Assembly (NCBI GenBank): GCA_963703555.1 | Contig: CAVPEV010000048.1 | Location: 83,124 to 147,123, forward strand | Direction: 5' to 3' | Source: CAVPEV01 sp963703555 | GTDB taxonomy: Bacteria; Actinomycetota; Actinomycetes; Actinomycetales; Cellulomonadaceae | DNA length: 64,000 nt | In this document: in pieces, positions 32,226-40,109 of the stretch | Layout: each line of letters opens with the position of its first letter | How positions within the stretch are numbered: position 1 is the first letter of the stretch | Translations under genes and position numbers: made by a program | Notes under the pieces: generated by a model | What the model was told of the DNA's origin: nothing | What the model saw: the letters and a program-made list of their open reading frames with translations, nothing else | The model's database searches: none

Positions 32226-32620
32226 TGTGGTGGCTGACCCGGGTGCGGTCGCACTCGATGGCACCCACCCTGAGGGACGGTCAGTTCGTGCTCACCAGGT
32301 CGCTCCGGCCGGCTCACGCAGTCGGGCGGGGTGACCTGGTCGTCCTGGACTCCCCGGTCGAACCGGACCACCACGTGGTCAAGCGGGTCGTCGGGCTGCC
32401 CGGTGAGAAGGTCACCTTCGACGCGGGCCGCGTGAGCATCGACGGCCGGCCCCTGCCGGAGCCCTACGCGAGTCGGTCGGTGTTCCGCGGGGAGTACGAC
32501 GTGCCGCCCGGGCACTTCCTCGTCCTCGGCGACAACCGGGACGCCTCCAGCGACAGCCGCTCCTGGAGCCGCCCCTACCCGCCCCGAGCCGCCATACGCG
32601 GACGGCTGGTGCGACGCTGA
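32225..32620 (+). CDS. S26 peptidase of the NiSOD-maturation (SodX) type
   Basis: The 131-residue protein is a LexA/signal-peptidase-fold enzyme with catalytic Ser11 in RSHSMAPTL and Lys53 in HHVVKRVVGLPGE, and the late motif LVLGDNRDASSDSRSW. It lacks the N-terminal membrane anchor of ordinary signal peptidase I; this soluble, short form is the one that removes the NiSOD leader (SodX/SodN maturation protease). No sodN gene is in the window; instead the coupled upstream gene (TGATG overlap) encodes a DUF6448 protein with a leader followed by HCD, the obvious substrate. Length is normal for the type. An alternative substrate elsewhere in the genome cannot be excluded. Confidence 0.87.
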   Translation: MWWLTRVRSHSMAPTLRDGQFVLTRSLRPAHAVGRGDLVVLDSPVEPDHHVVKRVVGLPGEKVTFDAGRVSIDGRPLPEPYASRSVFRGEYDVPPGHFLVLGDNRDASSDSRSWSRPYPPRAAIRGRLVRR

Positions 32621-32719
32621 ACCGCCGGATCCGGCTGCCTCGCCCCAGGATCCGCCGCACATCATGTGCCACGCGGGCACAGGCGAGCGCCCCTCGGTCG
32701 AGGAGGTCGGCGGCGTTCA

Positions 32720-32735
32720 CGCGACGAGTGTCGCG
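32720..32735. terminator. Hairpin between convergent peptidase and rmlB genes
   Basis: CGCGAC-GAGT-GTCGCG lies 25 bases beyond the rmlB stop and 100 bases beyond the peptidase stop. It may serve either strand; no T tract. The rest of 32621-32760 holds nothing else. Confidence 0.35.
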
Positions 32736-32760
32736 AGGGGGGCTCAGCGACGGAGGGGGC

Positions 32761-33756
32761 TCAGCGACCGAGCTGGGCGTACTTCGCCTCGGTGGCGTCC
32801 TTCTGCGGGCGCCACCAGGCCTCGTTGGCGCGATACCAGTCGATGGTCGCCGCCAGCCCGTCGCGGAACGTCGTGTACTGCGGGGTCCAGCCGAGCTCGT
32901 CGCGCAACTTGGCCGCGTCGATCGCGTAGCGCAGGTCGTGGCCGGGGCGGTCGCCGACCAGGTCGTACGCATCGGCCCGCTGCCCCATCAGCTCGAGGAT
33001 CGTCTCGACGACGGTCTTGTTGTCCTGCTCGCCGTCGGCGCCGATGAGGTAGGTCTCGCCGATCCGGCCCTTCTCGAGGATCGTCCACACCGCGGCGTTG
33101 TGGTCGTCGACGTGGATCCAGTCGCGCACGTTCGCCCCGGTGCCGTAGAGCTTGGGCCGCACCCCGTCGAGGACGTTGGTGATCTGGCGCGGGATGAACT
33201 TCTCGACGTGCTGGTACGGGCCGTAGTTGTTCGAGCAGTTGGAGATCGTCGCGCGCACGCCGAAGCTGCGCACCCAGGCGCGGACCAGCAGGTCGCTGCC
33301 GGCCTTCGTCGAGCTGTACGGGGAGGACGGGTTGTACGGCGTCGTCGGCGTGAACTTCGCCGGGTCGTCGAGCTCGAGGTCGCCGTAGACCTCGTCGGTC
33401 GAGATGTGGTGGAAGCGCACGTCGTAGCGGCGGACGGCCTCGAGCAGCTGGTAGGTGCCGATGAGGTTGGTGCGGACGAAGGGCCATGGGTCGTGGAGGC
33501 AGTTGTCGTTGTGCGACTCGGCGGCGAAGTGGACCACGGCGTCCGCCTGCTTGACGAGCTGGTCGACGATGTCCGGGTCGGCGACGTCACCCTTGGCGAA
33601 GACGACCTTGCCCTCGACGGGGCCGAGGCTGTGCTCGTCGCCGGCGTAGGTCAGCGCGTCCAGGACGGTGACCTGGACGTCCGGGTGGTCGCGGACCGTG
33701 TGGTGGACGAAGTTGGAGCCGATGAAGCCGGCTCCGCCGGTGACGAGCAGGTGCAT
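32761..33756 (-). CDS. rmlB: dTDP-glucose 4,6-dehydratase
   Basis: The 331-residue protein starts at ATG 33756 with MHLLVTGGAGFIGSNFVHHT, an NAD-binding Rossmann fold of the extended SDR family. Catalytic features are STDEVYGDLE (Thr-Asp-Glu) and PYSSTKAGSD (Tyr-x3-Lys), plus NCSNNYGPYQHVEKFIP and DWIHVDDHN, all diagnostic for RmlB. It makes dTDP-4-keto-6-deoxyglucose, the second step to dTDP-rhamnose and related deoxysugars. It is the left end of the glycan locus. rmlA, rmlC and rmlD are not beside it; only a stub of rmlC appears at 62153-62287, so the other steps must be encoded elsewhere. Confidence 0.95.
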   Translation of the reverse strand: MHLLVTGGAGFIGSNFVHHTVRDHPDVQVTVLDALTYAGDEHSLGPVEGKVVFAKGDVADPDIVDQLVKQADAVVHFAAESHNDNCLHDPWPFVRTNLIGTYQLLEAVRRYDVRFHHISTDEVYGDLELDDPAKFTPTTPYNPSSPYSSTKAGSDLLVRAWVRSFGVRATISNCSNNYGPYQHVEKFIPRQITNVLDGVRPKLYGTGANVRDWIHVDDHNAAVWTILEKGRIGETYLIGADGEQDNKTVVETILELMGQRADAYDLVGDRPGHDLRYAIDAAKLRDELGWTPQYTTFRDGLAATIDWYRANEAWWRPQKDATEAKYAQLGR

Positions 33757-33931
33757 GCGGACCTCGGCAGGTTCGGGAAATGACGAGGCGATGCTAGCGG
33801 CTGGGGTGCGCTGTCCGAGATGTCCCGATACCGGTCGGTCAATGCCCGACAGGGCCGGGAGTGGTCCTTGACGCCTCACACGCCGGCCGTGACGCTTGAA
33901 CTCGGACCTGTCGCCGATCGAAGGCGGTTTC

Positions 33932-35833
33932 GTGGTGCGTTCGTGTTTTGCAGCCGTGGCCGCCGCACTCATGCTCGGGGTGGGCGCGCTGCCCGGGGCG
34001 ACGGCGCCCCCGCAGCCTGCGGCCGCCGTCCGGACCGGTGCCGTCCCGCCGGCGCCGCCCGACTCGGTGGTGGTCCAGGAGGTCGCGCTCGATGTCGAGG
34101 CGGATCCGAGCGGGGCGTTCGCCGCGCCGGCCGAACCGAGCCCGGACGCCCCGTCTTCGGGCCAGCCGGTGGTCGACCCTCTCGCCGAGCCCGTCGTCGC
34201 GCAGCCGGGCGGCGCCTCGGACGGCCGGGTGGACACGCCGCCGATCGACGCGTCGCAGGTCGACACGCTCGGTGTCACCTGGCCCAAGGGGACCCCGGCC
34301 GACGTCCTGGACCCGCAGATCCGGATGCGCGCGGACGGGCGGTGGTCCGACTGGACGCCGCTCGACTCCGACATTGCGCCCGACGAGGGCACGGCCGACG
34401 CCCGCACGGTGCGCGACGGCACCGACTCGGTGTGGGTCGGCGACGCCGACGCCGTCCAGCTGTCGTTCGCGGCGACGCCCGAGGGCGGCCCCGACGACAT
34501 GCAGATCGCGCTGGTCAGGCCGGCGGACGCCGTCGAAGCGGGCGGCTCCGGGGCCACGGTCAGCCCGGCGGCCTTCGTCGCGTCCCGGGGCGAGGTGCGG
34601 TCCGCGGCGGCCACGAACGCCCCCGCGGTGATCAGCCGCGGGGACTGGGGTGCCCGGCCCGAGGCGTGCACACCGGACGTCGCCTTCGGCCTCGTCGGCG
34701 CCGTGGTCCACCACACGGCCGGCTCCAACTCGTACGCTACGGTGGCCCAGGCCATGGCCCAGATCAGGGGCGACCAGGCGTACCACATCGACGGTCGCGG
34801 CTGGTGCGACATCGGCTACAACTTCGTCGTCGACAAGTGGGGGAACATCTACGAGGGCCGGGCGAACAGCCTGACGCAGCCCGTCATCGGCGTGCATGCC
34901 GGCGGCTTCAACACCGGGACCGTCGGCGTTGCGATGCTCGGCGACTACTCGACGGTCGCGCCGTCCGCTGCAGAACTGGATGCCGTGGCCCGGGTCATCG
35001 GCTACCTCCTCGGCGCCTACGGTCGCAACCCGGACGGGCTCGTGACGTACACGACCCTAGGCGGCGAGAACTCGCGGTTCACTCCCGGGACGACCCTCAC
35101 CTTGCCGGTCGTCATGGGCCATCGCGACGTCGCGTACACCGCGTGCCCGGGGAATCTCGGGTACGCGGCTCTCCCATGGATCCGCGTCAGGGCGCGGCAG
35201 ATCGCGTACTCCGAACCACTGGTCCGCGCGCTGTACGCGGACATGCTGCAGCGCGATGTCGATCCGACGGGGTTGTCGACCTGGAGTGCCGCGCTCCTCG
35301 GCGGGACGGGTGCGAGCTTCCTCGGCGACCAGATCGCCCACAGCGCCGAGTACGTCCAGCGGCGCGTTGCCGACGCGTACGCCCAGGTTCTCGGGCGCGA
35401 TCCGGACCCGACCGGGATGGCCACGTGGAGCGCCGCGATCATGTCCGGCCGGCTGCGGGTGGAGGATCTGCGAGGCCAGCTGATCCAGAGCGACGAGTAC
35501 TACGCGCGGGCCGGAGGCGCCGATGCGGCCTACGTCCAGGCGCTGTATCGCGACATCCTGCACCGGGACCCGGCCCCCGAGGAGGTGGCCGGCTGGGTGG
35601 CGCAGATCGCACCGCGCGGGCGTGGTGTCGTGAGCAACGGGGTGTGGCGGTCTCTCGAGAGCGCGCAGCTACGGGTGAGCGAGGCGTTCAGAACCTACCT
35701 CGGGCGGACGGCTGACCCGACGGGCTTGTCCACCTGGGCGCCGTACTGGCAAGCGCACGGCGAGGACGCGCTGCGCGCGATGGTCATCGGCAGCGATGAG
35801 TACCTGTCCCGGGCGTCCGCTCGCTTCCTCTGA
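33932..35833 (+). CDS. Secreted PGRP-type amidase with DUF4214 repeats
   Basis: I prefer GTG 33932, preceded by gaagg, to TTG 33896; the product then has 633 residues and a signal peptide (VRSCFAAVAAALMLGVGALP). Residues about 60-220 form a Pro/Asp-rich region and a beta-type domain. The amidase/PGRP domain begins ISRGDWGARPEAC and has VGAVVHHTAGSNSYATVAQA and GHRDVAYTACPG with zinc-ligand His and Cys. The C-terminal 200 residues are DUF4214-type repeats (LYADMLQRDVDPTGLSTWSA, VLGRDPDPTGMATW, ILHRDPAPEEVAGW, YLGRTADPTGLSTW), four copies that probably bind surface glycan or wall. It probably cleaves or binds peptidoglycan at the cell surface and stands beside glycan genes. Confidence 0.88.
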   Translation: MVRSCFAAVAAALMLGVGALPGATAPPQPAAAVRTGAVPPAPPDSVVVQEVALDVEADPSGAFAAPAEPSPDAPSSGQPVVDPLAEPVVAQPGGASDGRVDTPPIDASQVDTLGVTWPKGTPADVLDPQIRMRADGRWSDWTPLDSDIAPDEGTADARTVRDGTDSVWVGDADAVQLSFAATPEGGPDDMQIALVRPADAVEAGGSGATVSPAAFVASRGEVRSAAATNAPAVISRGDWGARPEACTPDVAFGLVGAVVHHTAGSNSYATVAQAMAQIRGDQAYHIDGRGWCDIGYNFVVDKWGNIYEGRANSLTQPVIGVHAGGFNTGTVGVAMLGDYSTVAPSAAELDAVARVIGYLLGAYGRNPDGLVTYTTLGGENSRFTPGTTLTLPVVMGHRDVAYTACPGNLGYAALPWIRVRARQIAYSEPLVRALYADMLQRDVDPTGLSTWSAALLGGTGASFLGDQIAHSAEYVQRRVADAYAQVLGRDPDPTGMATWSAAIMSGRLRVEDLRGQLIQSDEYYARAGGADAAYVQALYRDILHRDPAPEEVAGWVAQIAPRGRGVVSNGVWRSLESAQLRVSEAFRTYLGRTADPTGLSTWAPYWQAHGEDALRAMVIGSDEYLSRASARFL

Positions 35834-35931
35834 GCCGCGGCGAGCGGCCGTGGTGCCGGTGAGGGGTAGATAGACTACCGCGGGTTCCACCGCAGCCGGT
35901 GGTCGCCAGCCAGTCGTTGAGGGGATGCCGA

Positions 35932-36984
35932 GTGTCGAGCCATGCGCCGGACCTCTCGGTGGTGATCCCCTCCTACGACAGCGCGCCGTACCTGCCGTCG
36001 ACCCTCGACGCCTGTGCTGCGGCGATCGCGCGCACATCGTGGACGGCCGAGGTCATCGTGGTCGATGACGGGTCGACCGACGGCACAGCCGCGCTTCTCC
36101 GGTCGATGGTCGAGTCATTCCCGGTACCGCTGACCGTGGTCAGCCAGCCGAACCGCGGCCGGTTCCTCGCCCGTTGGGCGGGGCTGGCCGAGGCGTCCGG
36201 CCGGCTGGTGCTGCTCCTGGACAGCCGGGTCCTTCTCGACGCGGACGCGCTGCGGACGGTAGAGTTGGCGTCAGCCGCGGACCCCGCCCTCGTCGTCTGG
36301 AACGGCCACGCAGTGACCGACCCGGCCGCGCCTCTCGTCGGGCACTTCTGGGAGGTGCCGGTCCACGTGTTCTGGGGCGGTTGGCTAGCCAAGCCACGTC
36401 CCGTGAGCTTCGGCCCGGCCGACTACAACCGGTACCCCAAGGGCGCTGGGGTATTCCTCGCGCCGCGCGAGGTGCTCGTCGCCGCGTGCCGCGATGCGTG
36501 GCCCGCGGCAGACGCCTCGCTGGCCAGCGACGACACCAAGGTGATCCGCGGCATCGCCGCGCACGTCCCGATTCACCTCGACCCCGGCTTCCGGGCGGTG
36601 TACCGACCGCGCGCCAACACCGGTGCGTTCGTGCGGCACAGCTTCGGCCGTGGGACGTTCTTCGTCGACAGCTTCGGGGGGACGTCCCTGGCGTGGTCGG
36701 GGGGCGCCATCCTGCTCGGGGTCGCACCTGTGGTCGCGCTCGCGCTGCTGGTGGGGCTCGTCGCCGTCGGGGCTGAAGCGCTGGCCGCCTGGCTCGTGCT
36801 CGCGGCCGTGCTGGCGGCACTGAGCCCCGCGGTGGTGGCGGCCGTGCGCGGTTGCCCGCGACGAGGGGTCGCCGCCTACATGTGCTACCTGCCGGTGTTC
36901 GTGCTGCCGTACTGGCTCGGCCTCGTCCGCGGCCTCGTGGTGCACCGGAAGGTCCTCCTGGGTCGCACGGCGGTGGCGCGGTGA
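35932..36984 (+). CDS. Family 2 glycosyltransferase with C-terminal membrane helices
   Basis: Start GTG 35932 gives a 350-residue protein opening SSHAPDLSVVIPSYDSAPYL, a GT-A fold. AEVIVVDDGSTDGTAALLRS carries the nucleotide-binding Asp, and LVLLLDSRVLLDADALRTVE replaces the usual DxD by DSR. Acceptor-side residues are YNRYPKGAGVFLAPREVLVA. The C-terminal 90 residues hold three or four hydrophobic helices (LGVAPVVALALLVGLVAVGA onward), so it acts at the inner face of the membrane on a lipid-linked sugar. Its stop overlaps the epimerase start (GTGA), so it heads the plus-strand operon 35932-41641. Confidence 0.88.
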   Translation: MSSHAPDLSVVIPSYDSAPYLPSTLDACAAAIARTSWTAEVIVVDDGSTDGTAALLRSMVESFPVPLTVVSQPNRGRFLARWAGLAEASGRLVLLLDSRVLLDADALRTVELASAADPALVVWNGHAVTDPAAPLVGHFWEVPVHVFWGGWLAKPRPVSFGPADYNRYPKGAGVFLAPREVLVAACRDAWPAADASLASDDTKVIRGIAAHVPIHLDPGFRAVYRPRANTGAFVRHSFGRGTFFVDSFGGTSLAWSGGAILLGVAPVVALALLVGLVAVGAEALAAWLVLAAVLAALSPAVVAAVRGCPRRGVAAYMCYLPVFVLPYWLGLVRGLVVHRKVLLGRTAVAR

Positions 36985-38051
36985 TCGTCTTCTGCTACGG
37001 CACGACGGCCGAGGCGATCAAGCTCGGTCCCGTGATGCGGCGTCTCGATGCCCTCGGAGTCGCCTACCGGCAGTGGGTGACGTTCCAGCAGGCGGGCACG
37101 GTGCTCGACGCGCTCCCTGGGCTTGGTATCCCCGCCCCGGACGAGGTGCTCGCGGTCGGGCGGGGAGGCCGGCCCCTGCAAGGGCCGCTCGACGTACTGA
37201 TCTGGCTCGGGCGGATCGGCGCCTGGACGGCGCGCCACCGCCGGCGGCTACGGGGGCGCCGCGGGCGCGACGTCGTCGTGGTCCACGGCGACACGATGAC
37301 CAGCGTCGTCGGCGCGCTCATCGCCCGGGTCATGGGGATGGACAGCGCGCACGTCGAGGCTGGCCTCCGCTCGGGCAGCTGGCGGCACCCGTTCCCCGAG
37401 GAGGTGGACCGGCGGATCGTCGGCCGGCTCGCGACGGTGCACTACGCGCCGACCGAGGTCGCAGCTGGTCACCTCGTCGGGAGGGACGTCGTCATGACGC
37501 ATGGCAACACCGTGATCGACGCGGTCCGCGACCGCGTTCGCGGTCCGTCGTCGCCTTCCGACGAGCGGCGATACGGCGTCGTGCTCCTGCATCGGTTCGA
37601 ATTCCTCGGCAACGCCCACCTGGTGCGTCAGACGCTCCGGACGATCGTTGAGGACAGCCCGCACCGGGTCGTGATGGTTGTCGACGACCTGGCGCGACAC
37701 TCGCTCGACGGCATGCTGCCGACACTTCCGGCCGACAGGATCGAGGTCGTGGACAAGATGCCCCACGCCCGATTCACGGAGCTGATCTCCGGTGCCGCCT
37801 TCATCGTCACGGACAGCGGCGGGGTGCAGGAGGAGGCCGCCCTGCTCGGCGTGCCGACGTTGGTGCACCGACGCACGACGGAGCGAGGCGAGGGCCTGGG
37901 TGCCAACGTGCTGCTCTCCGGGTGGGACATCGAGGTGCTGCGCGGATTTCTCGACGATGTCGACGCCCTGCGAACCGACCCGCAGGACGACGGTGTCTCG
38001 CCGTCGCAGATCGTCGTCGACGATCTGCGACGGCGGGGATACGGGAACTGA
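36981..38051 (+). CDS. UDP-N-acetylglucosamine 2-epimerase-like enzyme
   Basis: The 356-residue product has the GT-B/epimerase fold of WecB/MnaA: VIVFCYGTTAEAIKLGPVMR at the start, VVVVHGDTMTSVVGALIARV (Asp of the active site), SAHVEAGLRSG (Glu), HPFPEEVDRRIVGRLATVHY (second Glu) and FIVTDSGGVQEEAALLGVPT. The region around the general-base histidine reads VVLLHRFEFLGN instead of the usual GHRREN, and TTERGEGLGAN replaces the TERPE motif, so it is a divergent member. It probably converts UDP-GlcNAc to UDP-ManNAc, or a related UDP-sugar, for this glycan. It starts inside the stop of the glycosyltransferase. Confidence 0.82.
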   Translation: MIVFCYGTTAEAIKLGPVMRRLDALGVAYRQWVTFQQAGTVLDALPGLGIPAPDEVLAVGRGGRPLQGPLDVLIWLGRIGAWTARHRRRLRGRRGRDVVVVHGDTMTSVVGALIARVMGMDSAHVEAGLRSGSWRHPFPEEVDRRIVGRLATVHYAPTEVAAGHLVGRDVVMTHGNTVIDAVRDRVRGPSSPSDERRYGVVLLHRFEFLGNAHLVRQTLRTIVEDSPHRVVMVVDDLARHSLDGMLPTLPADRIEVVDKMPHARFTELISGAAFIVTDSGGVQEEAALLGVPTLVHRRTTERGEGLGANVLLSGWDIEVLRGFLDDVDALRTDPQDDGVSPSQIVVDDLRRRGYGN

Positions 38052-38091
38052 GAACGCCGCCGTTGGCGTGCGGTCACGAAGGTAAAGGGTC

Positions 38092-38832
38092 ATGAGAGCA
38101 GAACGAGCCGCGGTCAGCGTGGTGGTGCCCGCGTACCAGGAGGAGGCGAGCATCGCCCCCGCGCTGATCCGGCTGCTGAAGGTGCTGGACGCCGACGGTC
38201 GCCGGTACGAAGTCGTCGTGGTCTGCGACGGGTGCACGGACCGCACCGCCGAACTGGCCCGCGGGCTCGGGCGCGACGAGGTGCGGGTCGTCGAGTACCA
38301 GCCGAACCAAGGCAAGGGGCACGCTCTCCAGACGGGGTTCGGGGCGACCGTTCACCCGCTCGTCGCATTCCTTGACGGTGACATGGACCTCGACCCGGTG
38401 GTGCTGCCCGACTATCTGCGCCGCATCGAGAGGGGCGATGCCGACGTGGTCGTCGGGTCGAAGGTCCACCCGGACTCGACGGTCAGCTACCCGTTGACGA
38501 GGCGAGTCGCAAGCAGGCTCTTCAAGATTGCGACCCGCCTGGTGCTCGGGCTCAACCTGGGGGACACTCAGACCGGCATCAAGGCGATGCGACGCGACGC
38601 TGTCGCGGACCCGTTGGCGCACTGCTCGTCGCGTGGCTTCGCCTTCGACCTGGAGCTGCTCGCAAGACTGGTCGATCAGGACGTGCGGGTGGTCGAGGCG
38701 CCCGTCGTGCTCGAGTACGAGTTCACCTCGACGATGGGCCTCGGCGCCGCTCTCGAGGCGCTGCACGACCTCGTGGCGGTGGCCCGCCGCAGGCACGCGC
38801 TCGGCGCTCTGCACCATCGGGAGGCCGCGTGA
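38092..38832 (+). CDS. Family 2 glycosyltransferase, dolichol-phosphate mannosyltransferase type
   Basis: The 246-residue protein reads AAVSVVVPAYQEEASIAPAL, YEVVVVCDGCTDRTAELARG, YQPNQGKGHALQTGFGATVH and PLVAFLDGDMDLDPVVLPDY, with the metal-binding DGDMD. It continues VVGSKVHPDSTVSYPLTRRV and LNLGDTQTGIKAMRRDAVAD, the signature of polyprenyl-phosphate glycosyltransferases (DPM1/GtrB-like), which make lipid-linked single sugars for GT-C enzymes. There are no strong C-terminal membrane helices. Several GT-C-like membrane proteins are encoded nearby (40106, 58172, 60153), which could use its product. It overlaps the flippase gene start. Confidence 0.88.
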   Translation: MRAERAAVSVVVPAYQEEASIAPALIRLLKVLDADGRRYEVVVVCDGCTDRTAELARGLGRDEVRVVEYQPNQGKGHALQTGFGATVHPLVAFLDGDMDLDPVVLPDYLRRIERGDADVVVGSKVHPDSTVSYPLTRRVASRLFKIATRLVLGLNLGDTQTGIKAMRRDAVADPLAHCSSRGFAFDLELLARLVDQDVRVVEAPVVLEYEFTSTMGLGAALEALHDLVAVARRRHALGALHHREAA

Positions 38833-40109
38833 GAAGCGACCGTCGAACCGTCCGGCTCGGCTACCTTCGTCGGCACGCTGCCCCGCTCGCGACCGTCGGC
38901 GTCATCAGCGTCGTCGGGATCCTCGCCTCGACACTGTTCCAGGTGATCACCGGACGCGGGCTGGGGCCGGCAGCCTTCGGCCTGCTCGCGGCGTTCCTTT
39001 CGATCGTCAACATTGCCGCGATCGGGGCGTCTGCGCTCCAGAACTCCGTCGCCGTCCAGACGGCTCGGACGCTGTCGGGGGTGACGACCGTGTCCGACGC
39101 GCCGCGCCGCTGGGACGGGGCGCTCGTCGAGGGGGTTGTCCTCGGCGGCGGGGGAGCGGTGGTCGTGGCCGCGCTGTCGGGCGTGCTCGCCGGGCGGCTC
39201 CACACGAGCCTGCTAGCGGTGCTGCTCGCCGCGGCGACGATCCTGCCGAGCTTCCTGCTCTCGGTAGCGCAGGGCCGCCTCCAGGGCGCCGGCCGCGCGG
39301 GCGCCGTGGCGGGCTGGTCGACCGGATCGCAGGTGCTACGGCTGCTCCTGGCGGGCGCCGCGCTGGTCGCGGGCTTCGGCGCGGTGTCGATCCTCGTCGC
39401 GGTGTTCGCCGCCATCGCTGCGGCGGCTGTCGCAGCGACCCATTCGGCGGACCGGGCGGGCCTGCGGCTCGCGACATCCCCGTTCACCGCGAACAGCCTC
39501 GTGCTCATCGGGCTGACCGTGGCTTTTGCCTGGCTGACGAACATCGACGTCATGCTCGTGCGGACCGGAGCGCCAGAACACCCGGCGGGGATGTTCGCCG
39601 CTGCGGCCGTGTTGGCGAAGCTGATCCTCATCGTGCCCACGACGTTGTCGCTCTACCTGCTTCCTCGGTTCGTCAACCGTCGCGACGATCGCGGGGCGAT
39701 GCGGTTCGGCGTCAACGTCGTGCTTCTCACCGTGCTGGGCGTCGGCCTGCTTGGCTCTGCCTCGCTCTGGCTGCTGGACACGTGGGTGATCCGGCTGTTC
39801 TTCGGGGCCGGGTACGAGGATGCGACGACCGTTCTTCCGCTGCTCGCCGTCGCGTACGTGCCATGGGCCCTCGCGCAGGGACTGCTGATCAGGCTCACCG
39901 CCTCCCGCTCGCGGCGCGCGCTCGCAGTGCTCGTCGTCGCCGCGGTGGCGCAGTGGGTGCTGGCGCGGCGAGTGCTGCCGGATCTGCGCCTCATGACACT
40001 CGTGATCGGCGGGCTGGGGGTGGCCGTCGCGGCCGTCTTCTACCTGCTCCACCACATCAACCGCGCCGAGCTTCCCCCGGGTGCGCACTCACCGGAAGTG
40101 ATCCCATGA
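38829..40109 (+). CDS. Wzx-like polysaccharide flippase (MATE/MVF superfamily)
   Basis: The 426-residue protein from GTG 38829 has about 12 membrane helices: APLATVGVISVVGILASTLF, FQVITGRGLGPAAFGLLAAF and INIAAIGASALQNSVAVQTA-type patterns at the start are those of oligosaccharide translocases (RfbX/Wzx, polysaccharide biosynthesis protein). Such proteins flip undecaprenyl-linked repeat units across the membrane. The gene sits between the polyprenyl-phosphate glycosyltransferase and a GT-C-like protein and shares overlaps with both. Its presence alongside a Wzm/Wzt exporter downstream suggests two export routes or two polymers in one locus. Confidence 0.85.
   Translation: MRSDRRTVRLGYLRRHAAPLATVGVISVVGILASTLFQVITGRGLGPAAFGLLAAFLSIVNIAAIGASALQNSVAVQTARTLSGVTTVSDAPRRWDGALVEGVVLGGGGAVVVAALSGVLAGRLHTSLLAVLLAAATILPSFLLSVAQGRLQGAGRAGAVAGWSTGSQVLRLLLAGAALVAGFGAVSILVAVFAAIAAAAVAATHSADRAGLRLATSPFTANSLVLIGLTVAFAWLTNIDVMLVRTGAPEHPAGMFAAAAVLAKLILIVPTTLSLYLLPRFVNRRDDRGAMRFGVNVVLLTVLGVGLLGSASLWLLDTWVIRLFFGAGYEDATTVLPLLAVAYVPWALAQGLLIRLTASRSRRALAVLVVAAVAQWVLARRVLPDLRLMTLVIGGLGVAVAAVFYLLHHINRAELPPGAHSPEVIP

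Noticed and set aside
31674..32620. A true nickel superoxide dismutase (sodN)
   Set aside because: The protein is longer than NiSOD, lacks Cys6 of the hook and the NiSOD body, and matches DUF6448 instead. Only leader, hook start and peptidase are shared.
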